From positions 992,001-1,056,000 of the forward strand of contig JANUWF010003379.1 of NCBI GenBank assembly GCA_026120185.1: 64,000 bases of DNA. The letters are read 5' to 3'. The first letter of the stretch is position 1. Every line of letters begins with the position of its first letter. Origin of the DNA: Voacanga thouarsii. Its lineage: Eukaryota; Streptophyta; Magnoliopsida; Gentianales; Apocynaceae. Below the pieces are notes generated by a model. That model did no database searches, was not told the DNA's origin, and saw nothing but the letters and a program-made list of their open reading frames with translations. Made by a program: the position numbers and the translations under genes. Shown in pieces: positions 24,516-35,295 of the stretch.

Positions 24516-24865
24516 TTGAAAATACCCTCTTTGTGAAATGACTCTAAGTGCTTCAATATGAAATAAACTGAACTTAAAGTAAGGAGGCATAGGAAATACA
24601 AGTAATAGCTTAAACACAATTTTCTAGTCTACAATTCTTCAAAAAGTCTTGAAGAAATACAACTTCTTTGGATTGGATATTCATTTAATCATCTTTTTTA
24701 AACTCTATCGACCATGGGTTACTTAATAATCCTATTTGGAAGACTTTGAAGAACCGAGGTCAAACATGTCATATTTAAAAATCCTATCACATATAAATAT
24801 ACATGTTAGTCCACATTAATTTTTGTCATAAATCAAAATATCGGAGAATGCTCTTTCGGCTAACA
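23487..24865 (-). repeat. 5' LTR of Copia-3
   Basis: It starts TGATAAACCTTAGAG and ends TTTCGGCTAACA, 1379 bp. The same family makes the LTR at 59407-60989. A (TA)n run at about 24479-24512 lies inside. Confidence 0.8.
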
Positions 24866-26242
24866 CACATGGTTTATTGGAAACTATTGCACTTTTAAAG
24901 AAAATGGGATCACGTCCTATCTGTCAAAATATTGGTCACAATGACCTAGATAGGATTTGTAGTCCTATCGCCATTATTTGGTCACAATGACTTGAATAGG
25001 ATTTATAATCCTACCTCCTTTATTTGGTCACAATGACCTAAATAGGATATATTATCTTACTACCATTATTTGTCACAATGACCCAAATAGGATATATAAT
25101 CCTACTGCTTTTGTTTGTCACACTGACCTAGGTGTCCCACACTCGTCCTTCCGTTTCCATTCTGGATAACGGGTGCTAGGTAAGGACGACTAAACATCAA
25201 ATACTGGCACTTCGTGAAATAAAAGATCACAATATACAGGTGATGAACAACCAAACAACATTCTCAAACCCACACAAGTTAGTATAAATGCATAATCCTT
25301 CTTGAGTACTCAAGGATCTATAATATTCTTTTCCCATAACACAAGCTCATATCTGAGTATAAGAAAATCATTTTCGGGCCCAAAATATCATTTTTCAAAT
25401 GTTCCTCATATTCCTTAAAATAATTTCCAAAGTTCGTTGACATAGGAAACAACATGTCTTTTATATAATGCAGAGAGTGCTTTGAAAGCATGTCGACATT
25501 TATCAAAAAACTTTGTATCATTTTGAAAGCAAGCTTCCAAGTCATGAACATATTCATGATATTAAATAAAAAAATTCAATGTATAAGTAAACACATTTCG
25601 CATCTATATATTTTGAGTAAACTCAGAAAGCATGAAGCTTTAAGCATGAAAGCTCATGTTATGATATATCAGAGAAATTCTTAGCTCTATAAGAAAAGTA
25701 TTTAGATTTATCAAAATAAGCACTTAGCTAAAATGGTTTTGAAATAAAGGGACTCACCTTAACTGACGCTATTACTTGGTGATTCATTGCCCTCGAGACT
25801 TCACAAAGTCCTCATGGTATTCGTGCCTATATCAAAAGAATATTTCATCCTTCCTTAACATTTCAATATTCTAAATTAATGCATTGTTACTAAATGCATT
25901 AACAAGGAAAAGGAAATACTAATTTCCTATGAGAAATGGACTATAATTACTTGAATTACTCAAGAGATCTTATTCCTTTTACATATCCATTTCTTCATCC
26001 TTTCATTTCATATGTTTATAAAGCATTTCTTTAGCCTTATAATCTCTTCATACATTCACTAGTCTAAATGGGAACGTTTCAGGACTTCATTTCCTTTAGT
26101 AAAATTTTGCATTTTTCTTCCTTGGTATACTTCACTTATTTTGTCATGACTTTCAAGTTACAAGTCCGAATGATGTTAAACTAGTTACAAAATATCCCCA
26201 AGATATTCTTTTATAATTTTTAGTTCATGTAATATTAATTCC
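24866..26242 (-). repeat. Gypsy-D family LTR segment between Copia-3 and B
   Basis: It corresponds in order to about 35750-37420 of the D 5' LTR and to 32376-33370: GTGTCCCA.CCTCGTCCTTCCG-type block, CACAAGTTAGTATAA, GGACTCACCTT and the CTTTCAAGTTACAAGTCC block. Element B interrupts it after ATTAATTCC, and it resumes at 31943. Non-coding. Confidence 0.7.
24932..25130. repeat. 46-bp tandem repeat with two palindromes per unit
   Basis: Units begin at about 24932, 24978, 25024, 25070 and 25115. Each has the inverted repeat GGTCACAATGACC and, ten or so bases later, AGGATTTATAATCCT or a variant. One to two units recur at 32383-32430. Confidence 0.85.
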
Positions 26243-26521
26243 TGATAGGGGTATTGCCTCTGTATCAGTGCATAGCCGGTGCCGCCAGTCCTGCCTAGGG
26301 CTGGCGCCGGTTACATTTTGTCTCTCTGTCTGTTCATCGATTTTTCTTGATTTTTGTGCCAGGTTCTTATGGGTCGTAGCTGGCGTCGTCTCTGGGCTCC
26401 CAACCAGCGCTGGCTGTATTCTGTTTAGCCCCTATTTCGCCAATTTTTCATCACCTCAAGGTACATGCTAGCAGCACGTGGCTGCCTTTTCTGTCCTGGC
26501 CGACGCCGCCTTTAGTCAATG
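26243..26521 (-). repeat. Inverted LTR-B segment at the element's 5' edge
   Basis: After TGATAGG, positions 26250-26521 are the reverse complement of the LTR-B middle (about 26640-26915, and closer in content to 30600-30868). For example, GGGCTCCCAACCAGCGCTGG opposes CCGGTTGGGAGCCC. Open frames on both strands here (26268-26471, 26640-26932) are mirror artefacts. Confidence 0.8.
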
Positions 26522-27885
26522 TGATAGCGCTTAAATTAGTCATATATTTTCTAATTATTTGAGGCTATTTTGTGTAATAACTAGTCATATTCCTTTATAT
26601 TTGAGATTTTACCATTGGAAAGATTTTTTGTGCATTATTTCAGATTTTAAGGGTAAAATAAGGCAAAACCGTCACTAAACAGACTAGAGGCAGTGCCTGC
26701 CACGTGCTGTTGGCACACACTTCGAGGCAATGAAAAATCGGCGAAACAGGGGCTGAACAGAATACAGCTGGCGCCGGTTGGGAGCCCAGAGGGGATGCCA
26801 GCTGCGACTTGGAAGAACTTGGCATGAAAATCGAAAAAAATCGACGAACGGATAGAGAGACATAATGCAATTAGCGCCGGCTGTGCACTGGTATAGAGGC
26901 GGTGCCTCGATTTTTGTCCACATTTTTTTCACAAATTTTAAAGTTTTGGCATTTTCCTACTTCTATTTGTCCAGAAACCCTAGAGGGACAAATTTAGGCA
27001 CTTCTAAAGCCTATAAATAGAGGAAAAACACAAGTCAAATGTATGAATTCAAGGAGCAAAACACAAAATCACTCAAGTTCAAGGAGGAATTCATCAAATC
27101 AAGGAGGATTGTACAAGAGAGTCTACGAAGAAAGAAGAAGGAGGCTTGTCTATGAGTGCTTTCTTTTAACTTTGTTTTCTTTTCTTGAACAATAATGTAT
27201 TAATTATTTTATTGTAATTTGACATTGTTTTCGATTTTTATGATTTTTAGAGTTACTTTGATCTTTTGATTAATTGATTGCTATTTTTTGTATTTAATTA
27301 CTTTTGTTGATTACGAGATTAATTTGTTGTTTCTTTCTATTAACTTACTTGAAAAAGAGGTTGATGGTGGTCTCAATTCATTAATTTCATATTTGTTGTC
27401 TATTAACTTACTTGAAAAGGGGGTTAATTACTAAGAATTGGGTAATTAAAGGTTAATTGATGTTTGCCAAGATATGAATTCATTGGTTAATTTCATATTT
27501 TAAATTTTCCAGGATATGGGGATTTAATCAAGGATTTTGTTTAATGAATCTTTTAGGTGAATTAGTTGAAACAGGATATGTTATGCTAATTTGTCTAGAA
27601 GATAGTGATTTCATGGATTGGAAAAGAAGTGAATCTATTTTAATCCTTCATGATACCAAGAGAATGATTAGTTATGATAATGATTGGGTACTTGAAGGTC
27701 ATGATTGTCAAAATAATGGTTTGAGTTACAATATTCTCCATCCTTAACATGTATATATTCTTTTATTTTGTTTTCCTTTTTATTCTTTTTCACTTTATTA
27801 AGTCAGTTAAACAATGAAAGAAAAATGATTACTGTGTACTTGTTCCTTGAGGATCAATACTCGTTTTAAACCCTATGCTATGCTA
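26522..27885 (+). repeat. Forward LTR-B copy lacking its 3' end
   Basis: It starts TGATAGCGCTTAAATTAGTC and follows the 3' LTR (30440 onward) to CCCTATGCTATGCT, where the inverted segment begins. A TATAAATA box is at 27012-27019, matched by 30968-30975 in the 3' LTR. Confidence 0.8.
27012..27019 (+). promoter_or_regulatory. Probable TATA box in LTR B
   Basis: CTATAAATAGAGGAAAAACAC is present identically in both B LTRs and at the equivalent position of LTR A. Function is inferred. Confidence 0.4.
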
Positions 27886-28378
27886 GTCATATATTTTCCC
27901 GGCAATGACACCAAAAACTTGATGTGTACTAATTTAGGTATAAAAAATCATATAAAAATAAGTACAATCCCAATCAAGTTTAAATTAAAACGTTAACTCC
28001 AAATTAATATATGAGCAAGCATACTCATCATTAAGCATAGCATAGGGTTTAAAACGAGTATCGATCTTCAAGGAACAAGTACGCAGTAATCACTTTTCTT
28101 TCATTGTTTAACCAACTCAATAAAGTGAAAAAGAATAAAAATAAAAATAAAATAAAAGAATATATACATGTCAAGGATGGAGAATTATGTAACTCAAACC
28201 ATTATTTTGACAATCATGACCTTAAAGTACCCAATCATTATCATAACTAATCATTATCTTGGCATCATGAAGGATGAAGATAGATTTGCTTCTTTTCCAA
28301 TCCATAAAATCACTCTCTTCTAGACAAATTAGCATCACATATCATATCTCAACTAATTCACATATCTTCTTTTGTGTT
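27886..28378 (-). repeat. Inverted LTR-B 3' end with primer site
   Basis: On the minus strand this reads LTR end (...ACACATCA, edge at 27920), then AGTTT, then TGGTGTCATTGCCGGGAA (27896-27913), a tRNA-Asp-type primer site with four transitions, then about 10-20 bases of interior. It forms a fold-back with 27545-27885 with arms of roughly 340 bp. Confidence 0.8.
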
Positions 28379-28728
28379 TTGCGTTTTAAGCCCAAAGTCA
28401 AGGTTGCTCCAACTCACAGCTTTGGAGGAGTTGCACGAGGATGCTTATGAGAATTCAATGCAGTATAAAGAGAAGATAAAAAAAATGATATGATAAACTT
28501 ACCACTCGACATCACGAATTTGAGAAAGGCGATCAAGTGTTGTTATTCAATTCTCACTTACGAATTTTTTCAGGTAAGTTGAAATCAAGGTGGTCGGGAC
28601 CATTCACGGTAAGTAAAATATTCCCCTTTGGAACCCTTGAAATTACTCACCCGATTGGGCGCACTTTCAAAGTCAATGGCAATCGAGTGAAATGCTATAT
28701 TGGTGAAATTCTTCGCAACACAGATTAG
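28379..28728 (+). pseudogene. pol: Element B integrase C-terminal fragment
   Basis: An upstream frame reads LQLTALEELHEDAYENSM followed by KEKIKKM, and the open frame 28537-28728 reads LLFNSHLRIFSGKLKSRWSGPF, then GRTFKVNGNRVKCYIGE. These are the C-terminal integrase blocks of Athila-type Gypsy elements (G-KLKSRW-GPF). One frame break lies between the two parts. The fragment confirms that B is Gypsy and that most of pol was deleted at 28379. Confidence 0.85.
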
Positions 28729-30439
28729 GTGGATATACTATTTGACACTGCAGAATAAAACTTCTTGGCTTATCTTGACTTCTTTCTTTCGTACTATATT
28801 TTTTTCTTTTTCATACTATTTTCTTTACTTTTTGGTTTTTTTTCTTTTCTAGTTTTTATCCTTTGGTGTGTTTCTTTTGTGTATTTTTCTTTCTAGGTAC
28901 TTCAACAATGCTCCTTTCTATTGGAATTCAACTCTTTTGTAAAGAATACACAATGCAATGGAATGATTTTCTTTCTTCTCTTTCCCCCTTTATTTTTGGT
29001 CCTATGGCAATATTTCCTTACTCTATTTGTTTGGCCATTAAGGACAATGTCTAGTTTAAGTGTGGGGGAGTGATTAGAATGAGAATTCTTCTATGCTTCA
29101 TTCTTCTTGAAATTTTTTAAACCTTGGAATTCTTCTATGCTTCATTCTTCTGAAATTCTTTGAACCTTTTGTGCAAAATTTTCAAATTATTTTTCAAATT
29201 TTTTTCTAATTTTTTGAGCTTTCAAGATGTATTTTTAATGCATGTCTTTGTGCTAGATCATAGAGCATATGTTCTATATAATTTGTGACTTATGCATGAC
29301 TTTTTGCATGTACTTGGACTAAGTAGTTATTGATCAAATGCTTTACATTGTTCTTAAATCTATTTTTCTGCTAAAATTCATTGAGCATTCTAGAACTTAT
29401 TTGAATACCTTTTGAGGCGAAATAAGAAAGACATTCATGGTTTAACTTAGGAATGATAGTAATAGGCCTTCTTTGGATAGTTTGAGCTTTTCAAGCCTAC
29501 CTATTTTATATTATCACTAGTGCCTATTTTGACCCTAAATTGTTAATTTATTTCTTAAATCCGTTATCATACTATGTCCATTACTTCTTTCTGAGAGTTT
29601 GATTTACCTTCCAAATTTTTAATTGCTTTTGATGGATAAAAGTACTAGTAGAAGAATTATGAGGGAGAAGGCTTGTGTAAATGTCATGATTTGTTACTTT
29701 CAGTTATGCATCATGTGTTGATTTGGAATTGTGAAAGGAGAAAGGAGGAAGAAAAAGAAATATTGAGAAAAACAAAAAGTTGCTAGAAAATGTTGAAAGA
29801 AAAAATTGAGAAACAAACAAAAGCAGCATTTGAAAAGAAGAGAAAAAGAAAAGAAAAGTTGAAAGAAAAAGAAAAGAAGAACACAGGAAGAATGTTGGTT
29901 GAGTTGGAATAAGAATTGCTGAAATTTTGATGATTTTGTACAATATGATTGATGTGTTGAGAACTATTGATGAAAAGAATGCAAGATTTGCTTGAACTGT
30001 AATATGATTGCTATACAAGGTTATGGGTTTTTGATTGGTTTTGTAATAGGAGAGCAAAAAAAGTTTGGAATCTATTGGTACATTTTATTTATCCTTTTCT
30101 TGCAAACTCTCAAGTAGAATCATAAGATGTCTCGGATTAGTGGAGAGAGTATATGAAAAGTAAGCTTATGGAATGAATATTTTTTTTTGAACTAAATTCT
30201 TTCCAATGGTTTGAGAATGATGTTAAGTGTTGGGATGGTTCTACTAGTCATTCTTTACTTACACAAGTCTTGCATTTGTTATGAAAGGTATAGTAGCATA
30301 TGTTTTGTTGTCTTGAATAAAGAAAGCATTGGAAATATTATTTTGAAATTGATTAAGCGATTTTGTGAAAACTTGCGTTTTTCTACTTGTCTTTGATACT
30401 TTGCTTGAGAACAAGTAAAGAGCTAATTGTGGGGGAATG
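28729..30439 (+). other. 3' interior of element B, non-coding, with purine tracts
   Basis: AAGTGTGGGGGAGTG at 29058-29072 is an internal polypurine-like tract, preceded by GGCCATTAAGGACAATGTCTAG, shared with A (9281) and C (44050). ATTGTGGGGGAATG (30427-30440) abuts the 3' LTR. A purine-rich stretch at 29740-29890 gives a spurious minus frame. No protein domain is seen. Confidence 0.65.
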
Positions 30440-31942
30440 TGATAAGGCCAAAATTAGTCGTATATTTCCTAGTTATTTGAGGCTATTTTGTGATACATTT
30501 TGTGCAATAACTGGTCATATTCCTTTATATTTGAGATTTTTTCCTTGGAAAGATATTTTGTGCATTATTTCAGATTTTAAGGGTAAAATAAAGCAAAATC
30601 ATCAATAAATAGACTAGAGGCGGCGCCGGCCACGTGTTGTTGGCACGCACTTTGAGGTGATAGAAAATCGGTGAAACATGGGCTGAACAGAATACAACTG
30701 GCACTGGTTGGGAGCCCAGAGGCTGCACAGGCTGTGACCTAGAAGAACTTGGCATGAAAATCGCGAAAAATTGGCGAATGGACAAAGAGACATAATGCAA
30801 CAGGCGCCGGCCCTAGGAAGGACAGGCGGCCCCAGCTATGCACTGGTACAGAGGCGTTGCCTCAATTTTTGTGCACATTTTTTTTGACAATTTTTAGATT
30901 TTTGGCATTTTCCTACTTCTATTCGGCCAGAAACCCTATATGGACGAATTTAAGCATTTCTAAAGCCTATAAATAGAGGAAAAACACAAGTCAAAGGTAT
31001 GAATTCAAGGAGTAAAACACAAAATCACTCAAGTTCAAGGAGGAATTCATCAAATCAAGGAGGATTGTACAAGAGAGTCTACGAAGAAAGAAGAAGAAGG
31101 CTTGTCTATGAGTTCTTTCTTTTAACTTTCTTTTCTTTTTTTGAATAATGATGTATTAATTGTTTTATTGTAATTTGACATTGTTTTCAGTTTTTATGAT
31201 TTTTAGAGTTACTTTGATCTTTTGATTAATTGATTGCTATTCTTGGTATTTAATTATTTTTGTTGATTACGAGATTAATTTGTTGTTTCTTTCTATTAAC
31301 TTGCTTGGAAAAGGGGTTGATGGTGGCCTCAATTCATTAATTTCATATTTATTGTCTAATAACTTACTTGAAAAAGGGGTTAATTGCTAAGAACTGGGTA
31401 ATTAAAGGTTAATTGATGTCTGCCAAGATATGGATTCATTGGTTAATTTCATATTTTAAATTTGCCAGGATATAGGGATTTAATCAAGGATTTTGTTTAA
31501 TGCATCTTTTGGGTGAATTAGTTGACACAGGATATGTGATGCTAATTTGTCTAGAAGATAGCGATTTCATGGATTGGAAAAGAAGTGAATCTATCTTAAT
31601 CCTTCATGATGCCAAGAGAATGATTAGTTATGATAATGATTGGGTACTTTAAGGTCATGATTGTCAAAATAATGGTTTAAGTTACAAAATTCTTCATCAT
31701 TGACATATATATATATTATTTTATTTTTATTTTTATTTTTATTATTTTTCACTTTATTGAGTTGGTTAAACAATGTAAGAAAAGTGATTATTGCGTACTT
31801 GTTCCTTGAAGATTGATACTCGTTTTAAACCCTATGCTATGCTTACTCATATGTGTAATTTAGGGTTAGCGTTTTAATTTAAACTTGATTGGGAATGTGC
31901 TTAATTTTTTATGATTTTTTATAACCAAATTCATACACATCA
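30440..31942 (+). repeat. 3' LTR of element B
   Basis: It starts TGATAAGGCC after the purine tract, ends TTCATACACATCA (1503 bp) and is followed by the TSD ATTCC. It matches the forward copy 26522-27885 over most of its length. Confidence 0.85.
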
Positions 31943-34099
31943 ATTCCCTTTTCCATTTTGTTCATTTTTTATCACAAAATTCCAGCATTTCAATCATGTT
32001 ACTATTTTGGCAGCTTTTGGTATTTTTATCATATCTTTCTATTCACAGGTCCAAATGCCATCAAATTGGTGCCAAAATACTCCTAAGACATTTAGCTACA
32101 AAGACACAAGCTCAACACAGCCAGATCTGAAATTGTTACCGAACTGCTACAATAAAAAGATTGCTATTTTTTCAGGAAATAATTTTTTTTCCAACAAATA
32201 TATTCTTTAGGCATTCTTCTCTTAATTTAGCACTTAATCATCATTTACTTTTCTTCCTTTCTCATCTAAAAATCACATAATCGCTTCATCTTCAGTTCTA
32301 ACCAAAGCTGGTCTTCACACGTAGAAGGTGGCATAAATCAACTAGCACATAGCTATGCTAAAACAACATCACAACAATTATTTGGTCACAATGACCCGAA
32401 TAGGATTTATAATCCTACTGCCTTTATTTGTCACACTGATCTGGGTGTCCCATGCCCATCCTTCCGTTTCCACTTTAGATAACGGGTGCTAACTAAGGAC
32501 GACTAAGCATCAAATACTAACACCCTATGAAATAAGAGATCATAGTCTGGAGGTGCACACTAACCGGACTGCGTTCTCAAACCCACATAAGTTAGTATAA
32601 GTGAATAGTCCTTCTTGAGTACTCAATGATCCACAATATTCTCTTCCTATAACATAAGCTCATATATGAGCATATGAAAACCATTTTTAGCCAAATGTTC
32701 CTCACATTCCTTATACTCATTTCCAAAGTTTGTCAACATAAGAAGCAACATGTCTTTTATATAACGCACGGAGTGCTTTGAAAGCATTTCGACATTTGTC
32801 ATATAACTTCGTATCATTTTGAAAGTAAGTTTCCAAGTCATGAGCATATTCATGATATTAAATAAAACATTTCCATGTATATATGATGGAAAACATTTAG
32901 CATATATATATAGAGTAAACTTAGAAAGCATGAAGCTTTATGCAAAATGCTCATGTTGTGATATATCAAAGAATCACTTAGCTATAACAGAAAAGCATTT
33001 AGATTTATCAGAAAAACACTTAGCTAAAATGGTTTTAGAAATAAAAGGACTCACCTCGAATAGTTTATCACTGAGCAATATAAATATTTGCTAAGTCATC
33101 ACCAGTGCTTTACAATGAATGGCCTATAATAATAATTATTCATACCGCATTTAGTATTCTATGTTTTTCGATAATGATATACATATAACCAAATATATAG
33201 TTATCTAAGGATATCATTTTATTTCCTATTTCATTCCATACTTGAAATGAACTGTAATCCTTACACGCTTGCAATCTATTTCCTTATTTCCTCTTCTTCA
33301 CAAGAATATAAGGTCTTCATATACCCAATTAACTTCTCATTTATCCATGAATATAAATAAAACCACTTCATGCCATGCATAACTATTGCAACCAAATCTT
33401 GAAGTTCCACCTAGCTTTCCTTATAACCAATCAAACATTTTTGTGAATAAAAATTAAAATAGCTATAATTCTTCTTCCTTTCCCTTTTCTTCTCCTTTTT
33501 TTCTTCTTTTCCTTTTTCTTTTCTCTTGGCCGACCACCTTGGTCCCTTCCTATTGCCACCATTATCTTCTTGTTGTATAAAAGTTGCCCTTATGGTAATA
33601 TCAAGATATGGTGATTAAGCTTGGTGACTAAGTGTGTGCATTAAATGCTAGTGATGACTAAGCATGTTGACTAGGCATGCTACTTTAATGCCACCAATCA
33701 TCTCTTAACACCAAATTCTACTTTCCATCTCACCTTGATGATTCATCATCTCTCAACCAATCACAAATTGTCATTTGTGTCTTCTTCTCAAAATCCACCA
33801 TTTTTCCTTAGGAATAATCATAATTCAGTCCATTATTTTTTTCTAGTCGGGAAAAAATTTTCTTTTACTAATGAAATCTACTTATTATACTTAACACAAT
33901 AATGTCTCTCAGAATTCTCAAATTCTTTCCCAGTTTTTCTTAATTCGTGGTTGAAAATTCCGTTGTCTCCCCTCAAAATTTTTATTGCCCTAAAACATTC
34001 GTCTGATTAAACTGAGCATTTATGTTCTACATATCCCTACATATATTGCTTAAATACAAAGTAGTACCCATTTACATACAAAACAAGAGGGATGTCACA
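31943..34099 (-). repeat. Gypsy-D family LTR mosaic, including the D 3' LTR end
   Basis: 31943-32375 continues the D LTR interrupted by B (equivalent to 37430-37860). At 32376 the order jumps back to the 46-bp palindrome block and follows 25100-25750 again to 33372. There, TTCATGCCATGCATAAC joins a block equivalent to 37270 to one equivalent to 46670, apparently a deletion at shared ATGCC. The end GATGTCACA (34099) is a D LTR edge, next to a purine tract. At least two LTRs have been fused or deleted here. Confidence 0.6.
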
Positions 34100-34110
34100 C
34101 TCTCCTCTCC
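34100..34110 (-). other. Polypurine tract of element D
   Basis: GGAGAGGAGAG on the minus strand lies immediately before the LTR edge TGTGACATCCC. Confidence 0.65.
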
Positions 34111-35281
34111 TTTCAAAAATTTCATCCTTGAAATTTATACATAACTTCCATTTCTTCTTCTGACTCTAGTTTAACGGAAGATTATGCTGGTTAGATCCTT
34201 TTTTCTACTTTCATGTTTCATCTTGAGTTTCTCCAATCCAGATAGCTCATCTCATTGTTTCTGAATGTATGGACAATTAACCAAAGGATGACCTACATTT
34301 CCACATCGATAACAAATATTGAGTCTTTTTCTACAATCCTTATAGCTATGTCCAATCTTTTGCAATAATTGCACTATTTTGGTTCCTTTTTTTCCAAAAC
34401 ATGTCTTTCCTTCCTTGGAAATTTTTCCTTAGATTGTTGTCTAGAATCAATTTTCCTTTTGCGATCCTACTTAAGTTGCTCTTTCTGGGTTGACGTTTCA
34501 GCCATATGTTGAAGTAATGTATTTGTGTTATGTCACTTCTAGGTTACTTGATTCCTCATAGATTGGTTCTCCATTCTTGGTGTAGTAACGTCAGGAGTAT
34601 CAACTGAACTTTCCCTTACTTGATTTCTTACACTTCCTTGTATACTACGTTAGCGGTATTACAACTCCTCCTTCAATGCCAAGAAACAGTCCATTCAATA
34701 TGCATATATCACAGGAATATCATACTGAGGAATTGATCATATAATTGAGGTTATATAACCTATAAAAGAATCTTGCAAAGATACATTTCCTAGCAACCAC
34801 ATTTCTCCTTCTGTAGTCCTTGGGCTTCTTTTTCTTGACCAAGACTACTTCCTAGAGGTCACCCATCCTAATAGTGCTCCCATTTGAGCATGCTTAACCT
34901 CGAGGCTTTAGTGCGTTCTAGATATCCTTATGTCAACATTACTGTACTTATCTATACATATATCACAACCAGGTATTCAGGAGGTAATGCACAATCCAAG
35001 TGTGGTATAAAAATACTCACATCCCTAATTTATAATTGTGACTACATCCTTAATGTATATCATCCTAAATACATTATGCCTCTGGATCTTAATTAGTCTC
35101 ATGAGATGGAATCCAAGAGTATCGTGTCTATATCGACTACCACCTCTTTGGACTCATCAAAAGGGAATACTTCAACTTTGGGTAACACCTTGATTTCTAT
35201 ATCAAGTTCTACAAGAGTTTCCACTTATAGACTATAGGCTAAATTAGATGTCCTTGGGGTCTCTACTAAACCTTAACATAG
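34111..35281 (-). pseudogene. gag: Element D interior: gag remnant with two zinc knuckles
   Basis: Two CCHC knuckles lie side by side on the minus strand. The downstream one, CYRCGNVGHPLVNC (34273-34314), is intact with C-x2-C-x4-H-x4-C spacing. The upstream one (34333-34373) spans 41 instead of 42 bases, so CNYC and GHSYKDC fall in different frames. The rest of the 1.2-kb interior has no recognisable protease, RT or integrase. Gag knuckles bind element RNA during packaging. Confidence 0.65.
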
Positions 35282-35293
35282 GCTCTAATACCA
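35282..35293 (-). other. Primer-binding site, tRNA-iMet type (element D)
   Basis: GCTCTAATACCA is the complement of TGGTATCAGAGC with one G-to-A change. It is two bases from the LTR edge TGTAACACTCC at 35296. Confidence 0.75.
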
Positions 35294-35295
35294 AT

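Larger units (their letters stand above)
20331..24865 (-). mobile_element. SIRE-like Copia retrotransposon Copia-3 (deleted)
   Basis: Minus-strand Copia element. The LTR edge TGATAAAC(C)TTAGAG occurs at 20331 and 23487 and the 5' LTR runs to 24865 (GGCTAACA). A Met-type primer site precedes the 5' LTR. Gag, protease, GAG-pre-integrase and integrase remain; RT and RNase H and most of the 3' LTR were deleted. CACAT flanks both ends, with one extra base on the left. The SIRE/Maximus-like label is from the LTR edges, integrase and gag style. Confidence 0.8.
26243..31942 (+). mobile_element. Athila-like Gypsy element B with rearranged 5' LTR
   Basis: The element is bounded by the exact TSD ATTCC (26238-26242, 31943-31947), and the D-family sequence continues across it. 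The 3' LTR is 30440-31942. The 5' side is not a normal LTR: it starts TGATAGGGG, then has an inverted LTR segment, a forward LTR, an inverted LTR end with primer site, and then directly the end of integrase. Gag, protease, RT and most of integrase are missing. Confidence 0.8.

Noticed and set aside
24932..25130. Regular 46-bp repeats as a CRISPR array
   Set aside because: Units are contiguous and variable throughout, with no unique spacers, in plant LTR DNA.
26268..26932. Similar frames on opposite strands at 26268-26471 and 26640-26932, and again at 30570-30800
   Set aside because: They are mirror images produced by the inverted LTR segment, plus the 3' LTR copy; no protein family fits.
32647..33094. 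Frames at 25318-25557, 32647-32931 and 32819-33094 with similar peptides
   Set aside because: They derive from homologous family-D LTR segments; frames are not conserved between copies.
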